The notes under the pieces: model-generated
Database searches by the model: none
Told to the model about the DNA's origin: nothing
What the model saw: only the letters and a program-made list of their open reading frames with translations
Made by a program: the position numbers and the translations under genes
In this document: positions 1 to 6,186 of the stretch, one piece after another
Position numbering within the stretch: position 1 is the stretch's first letter
Layout of the letters: each line of letters starts with the position of its first letter
Origin: Microcaldota archaeon
GTDB lineage: Archaea > Micrarchaeota > Micrarchaeia > Anstonellales > J096
Length of the DNA stretch: 9,390 bases
Assembly (NCBI GenBank): GCA_026396375.1
Contig: JAPLWW010000031.1
Coordinates: forward strand, 1-9,390
Direction of reading: 5' to 3'

Positions 1-612
1 GAAAAATCCCATAATTCCTCCTACCAACGACCCTATGATGTTGCTGGTTTCCTTCGATCCCATGCCCATTTCCTCAAAATGGCCAGCTATGCTGTCTGCA
101 ACCGATCCTCCCAATCCGCATATCCCTACAAAAAAAGCCTGCAAAGGGGTTATCCCGAAAAGGTATACCCCTGATATCCCTATTATCCATCCTCCGACAA
201 GCGAAGCGACCAATCCCGTAAGGCTTACTCCTCCGTTGACTCCAGGATGGGTCCTCTTTAATCCCACTATGTCATAAACCTCGTCATCTATTATTCCTAT
301 TTCAGATGCCATCTTGTCTGCCATGACAGATGCCATGCTTCCAAGGAAAAAGAATATGTTTCCCGTAATCGCGGAGATAGCCGCAAACACCAGCGGCATT
401 ATCCCGTTTGAAAGGACGTTCTGCCATCCTCTCTGGTAGTCATAGAGCCCAAGGTTCCTTTTCCTCTTGTGCTCGTAGCTTGTTATGTATGCCGAGACAA
501 GGAGGAAAAGCAGCATCACCAGCAATCCCTTTAACCCTATGAAATAATACACCAAAACCCCGAGGATTATCGCAAGCACTGCTCCTATGCTGTTGAGCGT
601 GAATATCTTCAT
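1..612 (-). CDS. DUF92 (VTE6/TMEM19-like) integral membrane protein, 3'-truncated by window edge
   Basis: The frame is open from an ATG at 612 down to base 1, giving 204 residues with the C-terminus outside the window. The protein is very hydrophobic, with likely membrane segments near residues 8-25, 28-44, 70-92, 128-152 and 158-176. Motifs typical of DUF92 (Pfam PF01940) are visible: RGWQNVLSNG (61-70), DKMASEIG (99-106), NGGVSLTGLVAS (126-137) and GGSVADSIAG (168-177). Plant and cyanobacterial members (VTE6) are phytyl-phosphate kinases, so the family belongs to the membrane CTP-dependent prenol/prenyl-phosphate kinase type. The archaeal substrate is not known, and a prenyl phosphate would be inference. 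The ATG at 612 lies 29-30 bases from the centre of a TTTAAA box, which fits a leaderless or short-leader message. It is transcribed divergently from infB across a 54-bp gap. Confidence 0.85.
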   Translation of the reverse strand, partial: MKIFTLNSIGAVLAIILGVLVYYFIGLKGLLVMLLFLLVSAYITSYEHKRKRNLGLYDYQRGWQNVLSNGIMPLVFAAISAITGNIFFFLGSMASVMADKMASEIGIIDDEVYDIVGLKRTHPGVNGGVSLTGLVASLVGGWIIGISGVYLFGITPLQAFFVGICGLGGSVADSIAGHFEEMGMGSKETSNIIGSLVGGIMGFF

Positions 613-636
613 ACAAGTCCCTTTGATTATACAACG

Positions 637-647
637 TTTTTAAATTA
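637..647. promoter_or_regulatory. Shared divergent TATA box for the DUF92 gene and infB
   Basis: TTTTTAAATTA lies alone in the 54-bp gap between two divergent start codons. The palindromic core TTTAAA (639-644) is centred 25.5 bases upstream of the infB ATG (667) and 29.5 bases upstream of the opposite ATG (612). Archaeal transcription starts about 25 bases from the TATA centre, so infB should be leaderless, consistent with no SD site before it. Confidence 0.65.
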
Positions 648-666
648 TGCTGGCACAAAGCGGATT

Positions 667-2250
667 ATGGCATCCAGCGGCAAACACATAAGGTCTCCGA
701 TCATCTCAGTGCTAGGCCACGTTGACCACGGGAAGACATCATTGCTGGATGCGGTAAGGGGCTCAAATGTTGCTGACAAGGAAGCAGGAAGGATAACCCA
801 GATGGTCGGCGCAAGCTACATCTCAATAGATTCCATAAAAAGAACGGTTGACCCCATAAAGGACATGTTCAAGACGGATTTGCTTATCCCCGGATTACTG
901 TTCATTGATACCCCTGGCCATGAGGCATTCTCCTCCCTGAGGGAAAGGGGCGGAAGCATTTCGGACATGGCGATTCTGGTCATTGATGTTTTGCAGGGAA
1001 TACAGCCGCAGACAATAGAGAGCATAAAAATTCTGCAGGAATACAAGACCCCATTTGTCATTGCGGCAAACAAGATAGATGCAATAGACGGATGGAGGGA
1101 TACGGAAGAGCTGAGCTTCCTGAGGTCTTTCAATGGGCAGCAGGACTATGTCAAGCAGGCCCTTGACGACAAGATCTACAACATCATGGGAAAGCTCAGC
1201 GAATACAACATCAACTCGGAGAGGTTTGACAGGATCAAGGACTTCACAAAGGAGTTTGCGATAATTCCCCTATCGGCAAAAACAAAGGTGGGACTGGCAG
1301 AGCTGCTCATGATGATTTCAGGGATGAGCCAGAAATACCTTGAGAAGGAGCTTTACATTTCAGATGAGGACCCTGTGAAGGGTACTGTGATAGAGGTAAA
1401 GGAGCTCAAGGGCCTTGGGACAACCGTTGATGTCATCATTTACGACGGCATATTGAAGAAGGGAGACACCATGATATTCATCACCCAGGACGGGACAATG
1501 AAGACAAAGATAAGGGGCCTGGTGATAAAGACAGATTCCCTTGGAAGCGCGGAGGCCCTTCTCAGGCTGTTGAAGGAAAAGAGCATCCCGATATCAAAGG
1601 TGGGGATAGGCCCCGTCTCCAGGGAAGACATCATGTTCGCGAAATCAATGGGCCACAAGAACAAGTTCTTCAACGTTGTTCTTGCTTTCAATGTGAAGAT
1701 GGGCAAGGAGATAGCCTCAATTTCGGAAGCTGAAAAGGTTAAGATAGTCTGGAGCGACATAATCTACAGGGTCATTGATGATTACCAGCAGTGGAAATCC
1801 GACGAGGAGATAAGGCTGAAGAACAACCTCAAGAACGAGATCGCGTTTCCAGCCAGCATCAAAGTCATGGGAGGGGACTATTTTTTCAGGATCTCGGACC
1901 CTGCCGTTTTCGGGGTCGAGGTATTGAAGGGAACTCTCAAGCCAGGGGTCCAGCTCATGGACAGGAAAGGCAACATCCTTGGGGAAGTCAAGGGGATACA
2001 GGACAAGAACGTTGCAATGCCTGAAGCGCCGAAAGGCTCCAAGATGGCCATAAGCGTATCAGGGATAACTTTGAAGAAAGACATCAATGGCAACGAAAAT
2101 CTGCTTACTTTCATGTCACGCCATGAGATAAACTTATGGAAGGATAATATCGGATTGTTGAATGATGAGGAAAGGGAGCTTTTCAGGGAAATCGAGATGC
2201 TGATAATAATAAACAACATAGCCGCAAAGGCCGAGAAAGGAGGGTTCTAG
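667..2250 (+). CDS. infB: Archaeal translation initiation factor aIF5B (IF2/eIF5B-type GTPase), short domain II
   Basis: This cytoplasmic GTPase promotes subunit joining and initiator tRNA placement at the start of translation. All G motifs are present: GHVDHGKT (17-24), switch I around ITQMVGAS (43-50), DTPGH (81-85), NKID (135-138) and SAKT (203-206). A domain II barrel begins near 237, domain III starts at LVIKTDSLGSAEALL (285-299), and domain IV is recognisable around FGVEVLKGTLKPG (415-427). Length is 527 residues against roughly 590-600 for usual archaeal aIF5B. The missing part maps to residue ~284, where KTKIRG runs directly into domain III without the second part of domain II and the charged linker helix. 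The gene is leaderless from the TATA box at 637-647 and heads an operon with the ureohydrolase, one base downstream of its stop. Confidence 0.97.
   Translation: MASSGKHIRSPIISVLGHVDHGKTSLLDAVRGSNVADKEAGRITQMVGASYISIDSIKRTVDPIKDMFKTDLLIPGLLFIDTPGHEAFSSLRERGGSISDMAILVIDVLQGIQPQTIESIKILQEYKTPFVIAANKIDAIDGWRDTEELSFLRSFNGQQDYVKQALDDKIYNIMGKLSEYNINSERFDRIKDFTKEFAIIPLSAKTKVGLAELLMMISGMSQKYLEKELYISDEDPVKGTVIEVKELKGLGTTVDVIIYDGILKKGDTMIFITQDGTMKTKIRGLVIKTDSLGSAEALLRLLKEKSIPISKVGIGPVSREDIMFAKSMGHKNKFFNVVLAFNVKMGKEIASISEAEKVKIVWSDIIYRVIDDYQQWKSDEEIRLKNNLKNEIAFPASIKVMGGDYFFRISDPAVFGVEVLKGTLKPGVQLMDRKGNILGEVKGIQDKNVAMPEAPKGSKMAISVSGITLKKDINGNENLLTFMSRHEINLWKDNIGLLNDEERELFREIEMLIIINNIAAKAEKGGF
2236..2244 (+). 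promoter_or_regulatory. Strong Shine-Dalgarno site of the agmatinase gene
   Basis: AAAGGAGGG sits inside the last codons of infB, seven bases before the ATG at 2252. It supports that start and translation coupled to infB. The first gene of the operon has no such site, as expected for a leaderless message. Confidence 0.8.
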
Positions 2251-2251
2251 C

Positions 2252-3094
2252 ATGAACTTCGCTTCAACAATGGGGGATTTCGCCTCCTTCAAAAAATCAT
2301 ATTTTTCAATCATCCCATTTTCATATGAAATGACAACATCCTACATGAAAGGGACCTCAAAAGGGCCTGAATCGCTGATAGATGCTTCGCAAAACCTCGA
2401 GCTTTTCGACGAGCAGTTCAATGTCAATGCAGCCGAGAAGGGGATCTTTACCTTCGCAAACACCGAAGAGAAGGGAATTGCCCAGGCAAACCTGGGAAAA
2501 TCCCTGGACAGCAAAAAATTCCCGATTGTCCTTGGAGGCGAGCATTCCATAACCCCGATGATGTTTGAGACTGCTGCCAATAAATTCGGAAAAATGAACT
2601 ATATTGTTTTCGATGCGCATGCAGACCTCAAGGACAGCTATCTTGGAAACAAAATGAGCCACGCCTGCGCGACAAGGAGGGTTTATGACATCAGCAAAAG
2701 CGTCGCTCTTTTCGGGATCAGGAGCATAGACGATTCTGAAAGCGAGTTCATCAGTAAAAACAAAATCCCAGTTTACTATCCGTACAAGCAGAACATCAAA
2801 GAAGCGTTGAAAATCGCAGGAAGCCTTGACCCGAAACTGCCAACCTATGTCTCATTTGACGTGGATGGCTTGGATCCCTCGATAATGCCGGGAACGGGGA
2901 CTCCCGAGCCGGGAGGATTGACATGGTATGAGGCAATCTCAATTCTTGAAACCATATTCAAGAGATACAATGTAGTCGCGGCTGATTGCGTCGAGCTTAT
3001 GCCCCTCAAGAGCAGCATCGTTTCCGATTTCACTGCCTCAAAGCTAATCTATAAGCTAATGGCGATGAAAATATCCTGCAAAAAACAGGATTAG
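2252..3094 (+). CDS. speB: Agmatinase-type ureohydrolase (arginase/agmatinase family)
   Basis: Members of this family hydrolyse the guanidino group of agmatine (to putrescine and urea) or of arginine, using two Mn ions in the cytoplasm. The 280-residue length is usual. All six expected metal ligands are visible: H98 in GGEHS (95-99); D121, H123 and D125 in DAHADLKD (121-128); D203 and D205 in SFDVDGLDP (201-209). The EPGGLTWYE stretch (219-227) and the acidic E248 (CVELMP) are also family features. GGEHS with a following SHACATRR segment resembles archaeal agmatinases more than arginases, so agmatinase is preferred, though the substrate is not proven by sequence. The gene follows infB with a one-base gap and is followed after 21 bases by a glycosyltransferase. 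Putrescine or agmatine supply for tRNA and initiation factor modification is a possible link to infB, but that is inference. Confidence 0.9.
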   Translation: MNFASTMGDFASFKKSYFSIIPFSYEMTTSYMKGTSKGPESLIDASQNLELFDEQFNVNAAEKGIFTFANTEEKGIAQANLGKSLDSKKFPIVLGGEHSITPMMFETAANKFGKMNYIVFDAHADLKDSYLGNKMSHACATRRVYDISKSVALFGIRSIDDSESEFISKNKIPVYYPYKQNIKEALKIAGSLDPKLPTYVSFDVDGLDPSIMPGTGTPEPGGLTWYEAISILETIFKRYNVVAADCVELMPLKSSIVSDFTASKLIYKLMAMKISCKKQD

Positions 3095-3115
3095 GAAATC
3101 CATTGAGTTGAAAAA

Positions 3116-4120
3116 ATGAAAAAGGATCTTCTAGTGACTCTGGGAACGGAAAAGAACATCGAATGGGCAAAGCAGCTTTTCTCCAGCGTCTACTGGAATG
3201 CAGGCTGGAAAGGGGAATACATGCTTTTGGCATACAAAGTGCCTGAAAGGGAGCTTGAATGGTTCAGGAAAAAGGGGATCCTGGTAAAAAAGTGCAGGCC
3301 GATAATCAGAAGGCATATGGAAAATGACAATCGCCCCATATTCTTCAGCAAATTCTATCTATTCACAAGGGAATTCAAGAAATGGAAAACCGTAATTTAC
3401 CTGGACAGCGACATCATAGTCAGGGCTTCGTTGGACGAGCTGGCAAAGACAGAAACCTTTGCGGCTGTAGCTGACGTATTCGGTTTTGACAAGCTAAGGA
3501 ATCAATTCATAGGATCCCCTAAAGAATTATACCAGGAGCTCAAGGACAATTTTGAATTGGAAACTGATTTATTCAATGCAGGAGTCATGGCATTCAGCAC
3601 TGAAATAATAAAGGAGGACACTTTTGACGAATTGAAACATTTACTAAGCAGATACAAAAAAGTATGTCGATGTGCAGACCAATCCATATTCAATCTTTTT
3701 TTCTACAAGAGATGGGAAAAATTGCCCCTTGTTTATAACATATATTCAGCAGCCGTAATAAATCGGTGGGGCATAAGACAAAAAGATTTTGAGGGAATAG
3801 TGCTGCATTTTACAGGGCCGAATAAGCCTTGGATGGCAAAAAGCCATTTCTACAATGAATGGAAGGATAACTTGGACAAGGCGGACAGGATGGACCTGAA
3901 AAGAATCCAGAGGGGGAACAGATGGACAGGCGAAAGAATAAGGAATTATTCGCAATACCTCAAAATGAGGGAAAGGGCATTCAGGCCAATATTCTTGCCA
4001 GTATCATTTGTCAAAGGCATAATCTGGAAAACATTGAGGTTCCTGAAGAATAATTTCCCGGGCCCATACTCTTCCTTTAGGAGCATATTCTGCCATCAAA
4101 ATTCTTTCACAATGCCCTGA
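3116..4120 (+). CDS. Family 8 glycosyltransferase (GT-A fold, DxD)
   Basis: The protein has 334 residues and the GT8 layout: an N-terminal LLVTLGTEKN strand (5-14), the metal and nucleotide-sugar binding motif YLDSDI (95-100, DSD at 97-99), FNAGVMAF (153-160), ADQSIFN (187-193) and the C-terminal HFTGPNKPW (231-239). GT8 enzymes are retaining transferases using UDP-sugars, as in glycogenin and bacterial LPS galactosyl- or glucosyltransferases. The last ~90 residues are rich in R, K and aromatic residues and may form a membrane-binding tail; no clear transmembrane helix is present. The acceptor cannot be told. It is probably the last gene of the infB operon, lacks a convincing SD site, and is followed by a terminator-like hairpin at 4148-4164. 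Its codon use is slightly more AT-rich than infB. Confidence 0.88.
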   Translation: MKKDLLVTLGTEKNIEWAKQLFSSVYWNAGWKGEYMLLAYKVPERELEWFRKKGILVKKCRPIIRRHMENDNRPIFFSKFYLFTREFKKWKTVIYLDSDIIVRASLDELAKTETFAAVADVFGFDKLRNQFIGSPKELYQELKDNFELETDLFNAGVMAFSTEIIKEDTFDELKHLLSRYKKVCRCADQSIFNLFFYKRWEKLPLVYNIYSAAVINRWGIRQKDFEGIVLHFTGPNKPWMAKSHFYNEWKDNLDKADRMDLKRIQRGNRWTGERIRNYSQYLKMRERAFRPIFLPVSFVKGIIWKTLRFLKNNFPGPYSSFRSIFCHQNSFTMP

Positions 4121-4147
4121 AACAAAGTTTATTCAATGGACAAGATC

Positions 4148-4164
4148 TTCTTTTCTAAAAAGAA
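4148..4164 (+). terminator. Hairpin after the glycosyltransferase gene
   Basis: TTCTTTT and AAAAGAA form a perfect 7-bp stem around a CTA loop, 28 bases after the stop codon. Its core (TTTTCTAAAA) resembles the centre of the 39-bp repeats at 7296 and 8096. The T run gives an archaeal oligo-T stop on the plus strand. No U-tract follows the stem, so the mechanism is uncertain. Confidence 0.4.
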
Positions 4165-4167
4165 AGG

Positions 4168-4179
4168 GTATAAGTATAT
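4168..4179 (+). promoter_or_regulatory. TATA-like box before the hairpin-rich gap
   Basis: GTATAAGTATAT resembles an archaeal box A and would place a transcription start near 4198, just before the hairpin series. No coding frame on the plus strand begins at the expected distance. Confidence 0.35.
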
Positions 4180-4194
4180 GGACTCGGTGGAAAA

Positions 4195-4390
4195 GTTCCT
4201 TAAGCGCGTCCGGTTCTGACTTAACCTTCCGAACCACTTTAAAGGTTATCTTCTCCGTTTTGCAAAGAGCAAACGAAGGGCGCAGATTCCATACGGGGAT
4301 TCTAGGTCCAGTCTCCGTATTTATGGTCAGACGCCAATCTGAAGCCTTTACAACAACATCCTTTTTCAGGACACCCGATTTGTCCTACTG
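4195..4390 (+). ncRNA. Possible structured RNA of unknown class (hairpin-rich gap)
   Basis: This part of a 416-bp gene-free stretch holds a series of close hairpins: TAACCTT/AAGGTTA (4222-4228 with 4242-4248), which competes with GGTTC/GAACC (4212-4216 with 4231-4235); CGTTTTGC/GCAAACG (4256-4275, one bulged T, AAAGA loop); a 9-bp stem 4291-4299 with 4312-4320 containing one G-U pair; TCAGA/TCTGA (4327-4342); and a perfect AGGACA/TGTCCT (4368-4386, 7-base loop). A TATA-like box stands upstream. I could not match it to 5S rRNA, SRP RNA, RNase P RNA, C/D-box or H/ACA RNA, and the strand is uncertain because stems pair on either. The remainder of the gap (4391-4503) is AT-rich and shows nothing I can name. 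Confidence 0.3.
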
Positions 4391-4503
4391 ATATAATTAG
4401 ATTGGGTAAGTTTCTTAATCCTTTGCTTCCGTCGTACACATATCTATATGAATTGCGACTAATTACCACACAATCATCTAGCGTTTGCGACCATACTAAG
4501 CTT

Positions 4504-4530
4504 TTCAAAATAAAATCTAAAAGAAAAATT
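4504..4530 (-). terminator. Oligo-T terminator of the rps12-rps7 transcript
   Basis: Immediately downstream of the rps7 stop (4537), the minus strand reads a series of T runs (AATTTTTCTTTTAG, then TTTTATTTTG). This matches factor-independent archaeal termination at oligo-T tracts. No stem is needed or seen. Confidence 0.6.
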
Positions 4531-4536
4531 AAGAGA

Positions 4537-5142
4537 TCATCTTGCGGCCTTTGCCATCCTTTCCATCTCATCCTTCTTCTTGACCGAATAGCTTGTTTGC
4601 AAGTCTCCTTTTGCGGTGTTGATTATCTCATCCGCCAAGGTTGTTGAAAGCGAATTCTTTGAGTCGAATGCCCTCATCAATGCTGACAATGTCAGGTTCC
4701 TCAATGCAACGTCAAGCCTCCTTGTCGCCGAAACGTCAACTGACAGTTGGTAGCTGACTCCGCCTGCGGCAACCCTTGTTACCTCTTCCCTGGGAGCCGC
4801 GTTCTCAACAGCCTTCACAAGGACCTGCACCGGGTTCTCCTTTGTCTTCTTGTATATCAGGTCAAAGGAATCCTCGACGATCTTCATAAGCTTGATTTTC
4901 TTTCCCTGCAATCTTCCGCCTGTCCTGATGATCTTTCCGCTGACCTTTTCCCCTGTTCCCCCTCGCATGAGCTTGTTGATCAATCTTTCAACAATATTGA
5001 CCTTTGTCTTTGCGAACCTTGAGGAGGAGTACTTCCCGAAGGTGTGGGGAATCAATGATGGCTTCAGCGAAATCACCTGCTTCAGGCTCGCATCGTTGAT
5101 GTCTATCTTGTCTATCTCCCATTTGTCGAATACCTTGAACAT
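4537..5142 (-). CDS. rps7: 30S ribosomal protein uS7
   Basis: uS7 nucleates the 3' major (head) domain of 16S rRNA and lines the E-site side of the mRNA channel. The 201-residue protein has archaeal uS7 landmarks: SLKPSLIPHTFG (25-36), KVNIVERLINKLMR (47-60), ENPVQVLVKAVENAAPREE (102-120), VDVSATRRLDVALRN (135-149) and a C-terminal SYSVKKKDEMERMAKAAR. Between LMRGG and the GKK that normally follows within a few residues there is an extra stretch of about 16 residues (63-79, GEKVSGKIIRTGGRLQ). The SD site AGAGGTAA overlaps the rps12 stop and lies five bases before the ATG, so translation is coupled to rps12. The neighbours EF-2, EF-1A and rps10, often found after this pair in archaea, are absent here. 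Confidence 0.97.
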   Translation of the reverse strand: MFKVFDKWEIDKIDINDASLKQVISLKPSLIPHTFGKYSSSRFAKTKVNIVERLINKLMRGGTGEKVSGKIIRTGGRLQGKKIKLMKIVEDSFDLIYKKTKENPVQVLVKAVENAAPREEVTRVAAGGVSYQLSVDVSATRRLDVALRNLTLSALMRAFDSKNSLSTTLADEIINTAKGDLQTSYSVKKKDEMERMAKAAR

Positions 5143-5147
5143 TTCAA

Positions 5148-5585
5148 TTACCTCTTGGGCTTCTCCCTTATTCCGTGCCTCAGCGCCTGGAGGTCCACGT
5201 TGTTGACTTTAGTCACCTTATACCTGACTCCAGGTATCGATCCCATGGGCCCTCTCTGCGACCCTCCCAATCCTGCGACCATGACCTCGTCGTGCTCGTT
5301 GATGAATGTTATTGCCTTGTCCCTTGGCGCATGCGCAGTTATGATCCTCCCGTTCTTCTTCAATTGCACCTTTACGCACTTGATGAGCCCTGAGTGGGGC
5401 TGCTTCTGCTCCAATGTTATCTTCTCTACGACTATCCCTGATGCCATGGGGGCGTCTCCCAATGGGTCAAACCTTTCCTTCAGCTTGAGCTTCGCCCTCT
5501 TCCATTTTTTGGATAGCCACTTGTATTTCTTCCTTTTCCTCTTCAGATTTCTTCCGGCGTTCTCGCCGTTTGAGCCTTTTCCCAT
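5148..5585 (-). CDS. rps12: 30S ribosomal protein uS12 with altered decoding-centre loops
   Basis: uS12 sits at the decoding centre and monitors codon-anticodon pairing together with 16S helix 44. The 145-residue archaeal-type protein contains DPLGDAPMASGIVVEK (40-55), KNGR..TAHAP, EHDEVMVAGLGG (97-108) and PGVRYKVTKVNNVDL (118-132). Several near-invariant positions differ. The loop usually reading KQPNSAIRKC is KQPHSGLIKC (61-70). The usual PGDGAINF is PRDKAITF (87-94). The usual MGDIPGVR is MGSIPGVR (114-121), replacing the aspartate equivalent to bacterial D88. The nucleotide sequence supports each change. An SD site GGTGAAT (5591-5597) and a TATA box at 5637-5646 precede it. It is first in a two-gene unit with rps7, five bases downstream. 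Confidence 0.97.
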   Translation of the reverse strand: MGKGSNGENAGRNLKRKRKKYKWLSKKWKRAKLKLKERFDPLGDAPMASGIVVEKITLEQKQPHSGLIKCVKVQLKKNGRIITAHAPRDKAITFINEHDEVMVAGLGGSQRGPMGSIPGVRYKVTKVNNVDLQALRHGIREKPKR

Positions 5586-5590
5586 TCAAT

Positions 5591-5597
5591 ATTCACC
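5591..5597 (-). promoter_or_regulatory. Shine-Dalgarno site of rps12
   Basis: On the minus strand GGTGAAT lies five bases upstream of the ATG at 5585. It matches the 16S tail in the GGTGA register, the same type as at 7623. It fixes the rps12 start. Confidence 0.7.
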
Positions 5598-5636
5598 GTA
5601 TGCTGCTTGTTAAGTGTCTATTTCTTCATAGGATAA

Positions 5637-5646
5637 CTTTAAAAAT
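5637..5646 (-). promoter_or_regulatory. TATA box of the rps12-rps7 operon
   Basis: ATTTTTAAAG on the minus strand is centred ~56 bases upstream of the rps12 ATG. Transcription would start near 5615 and give a leader of about 30 bases containing the SD site. This contrasts with the leaderless genes elsewhere in the window. Confidence 0.55.
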
Positions 5647-5676
5647 GTATATCAGGCCCCATCATTTTGAAGGCGC

Positions 5677-6135
5677 TCAATTAAGGAGCAACTCAAGCCC
5701 AAGCTGCCTTGCCGCCGCCCTGATCTCCCACATTTCAGAGACAAAGCGCCTTTTTCCCTGGGGTGTTATATAGCTGATGGCGCAGGTGGAATCCCTGAAC
5801 GTCCATAGATTAGGCCAACATGTGCATTCCACCGTCATTCCAGCCAAACGAATTCCATCAAGAGAGTAATAAAAAGAATAACCATGATCGTTTTTAGCTG
5901 CCTTGATTTTAACGCCTTCCGAGAACGTTCTGAGAAAATATCTTTTGGATCTGTCCCCTATGCATATTATCTTACTTCTGCCTTCTTCAGGCAAGTCCTT
6001 CAGCTGCGCAAGCTCTTTCTGTATCTGACGCCCGTTCTTTTCCTTGTTTTTGAACAGCAATAGACTTGACACCATAAATATACTTGCCATAACACTGTTT
6101 AAAAAACCCATTTCTGGCCCCCTCCACGTCAACAA
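5677..6135 (-). CDS. Unknown N-terminally membrane-anchored protein
   Basis: I do not recognise this 152-residue protein. A single hydrophobic segment at residues 10-28 followed by KNKEKNGR suggests an N-terminal membrane anchor, or an uncleaved signal, with the rest on one side of the membrane. Residues 30-48 are charged and could form a short helix. The remainder looks like a small alpha/beta domain with alternating strands (IICIGDRSKRYFLRTF at 56-71, GYSFYYSLDGIRLAGMTVE at 85-103), a cysteine group (C58, C104, C106, C118) and a closing helix. The ATG at 6135 is preferred over M9 (6111) because it lies 26.5 bases from the centre of a TTTAAA box, the leaderless spacing used elsewhere here. 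It diverges from mvaS and lies upstream of rps12 on the same strand. Confidence 0.7.
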   Translation of the reverse strand: MLTWRGPEMGFLNSVMASIFMVSSLLLFKNKEKNGRQIQKELAQLKDLPEEGRSKIICIGDRSKRYFLRTFSEGVKIKAAKNDHGYSFYYSLDGIRLAGMTVECTCWPNLWTFRDSTCAISYITPQGKRRFVSEMWEIRAAARQLGLELLLN

Positions 6136-6154
6136 GCGAAGCTGAAGGCTGTTG

Positions 6155-6165
6155 CTTTTTTAAAG
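6155..6165. promoter_or_regulatory. Shared divergent TATA box between the unknown anchored protein and mvaS
   Basis: CTTTTTTAAAG contains TTTAAA (6159-6164), centred 25.5 bases from the mvaS ATG (6187) and 26.5 bases from the opposite ATG (6135). The near-perfect symmetry suggests one box serving two leaderless transcripts. The gap is only 51 bp and has no SD site on either side. Confidence 0.65.
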
Positions 6166-6186
6166 ATATTTGCTGAACCTAGTGCT

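Noticed and set aside
440..658. 72-residue minus-strand frame starting at 658
   Set aside because: It overlaps the well-supported DUF92 frame and the shared TATA box, and has no family features.
1791..2219. Alternative frames inside infB on both strands
   Set aside because: They are frame shadows of a clearly coding gene with conserved GTPase and domain IV sequence.
4195..4390. RNase P RNA, SRP RNA or 5S rRNA
   Set aside because: GGAAAAGTTCC at 4189-4199 loosely recalls the RNase P CR-I motif, but no ACAGA-type CR-V partner follows. No SRP helix 8 or 5S CCGAAC-to-GTTAAG arrangement in the right order is seen.
4302..4571. 89-residue minus-strand frame over the hairpin-rich gap
   Set aside because: It starts inside rps7 in another frame, has no SD or TATA site and has an unlikely composition. 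The hairpins explain the region at least as well.
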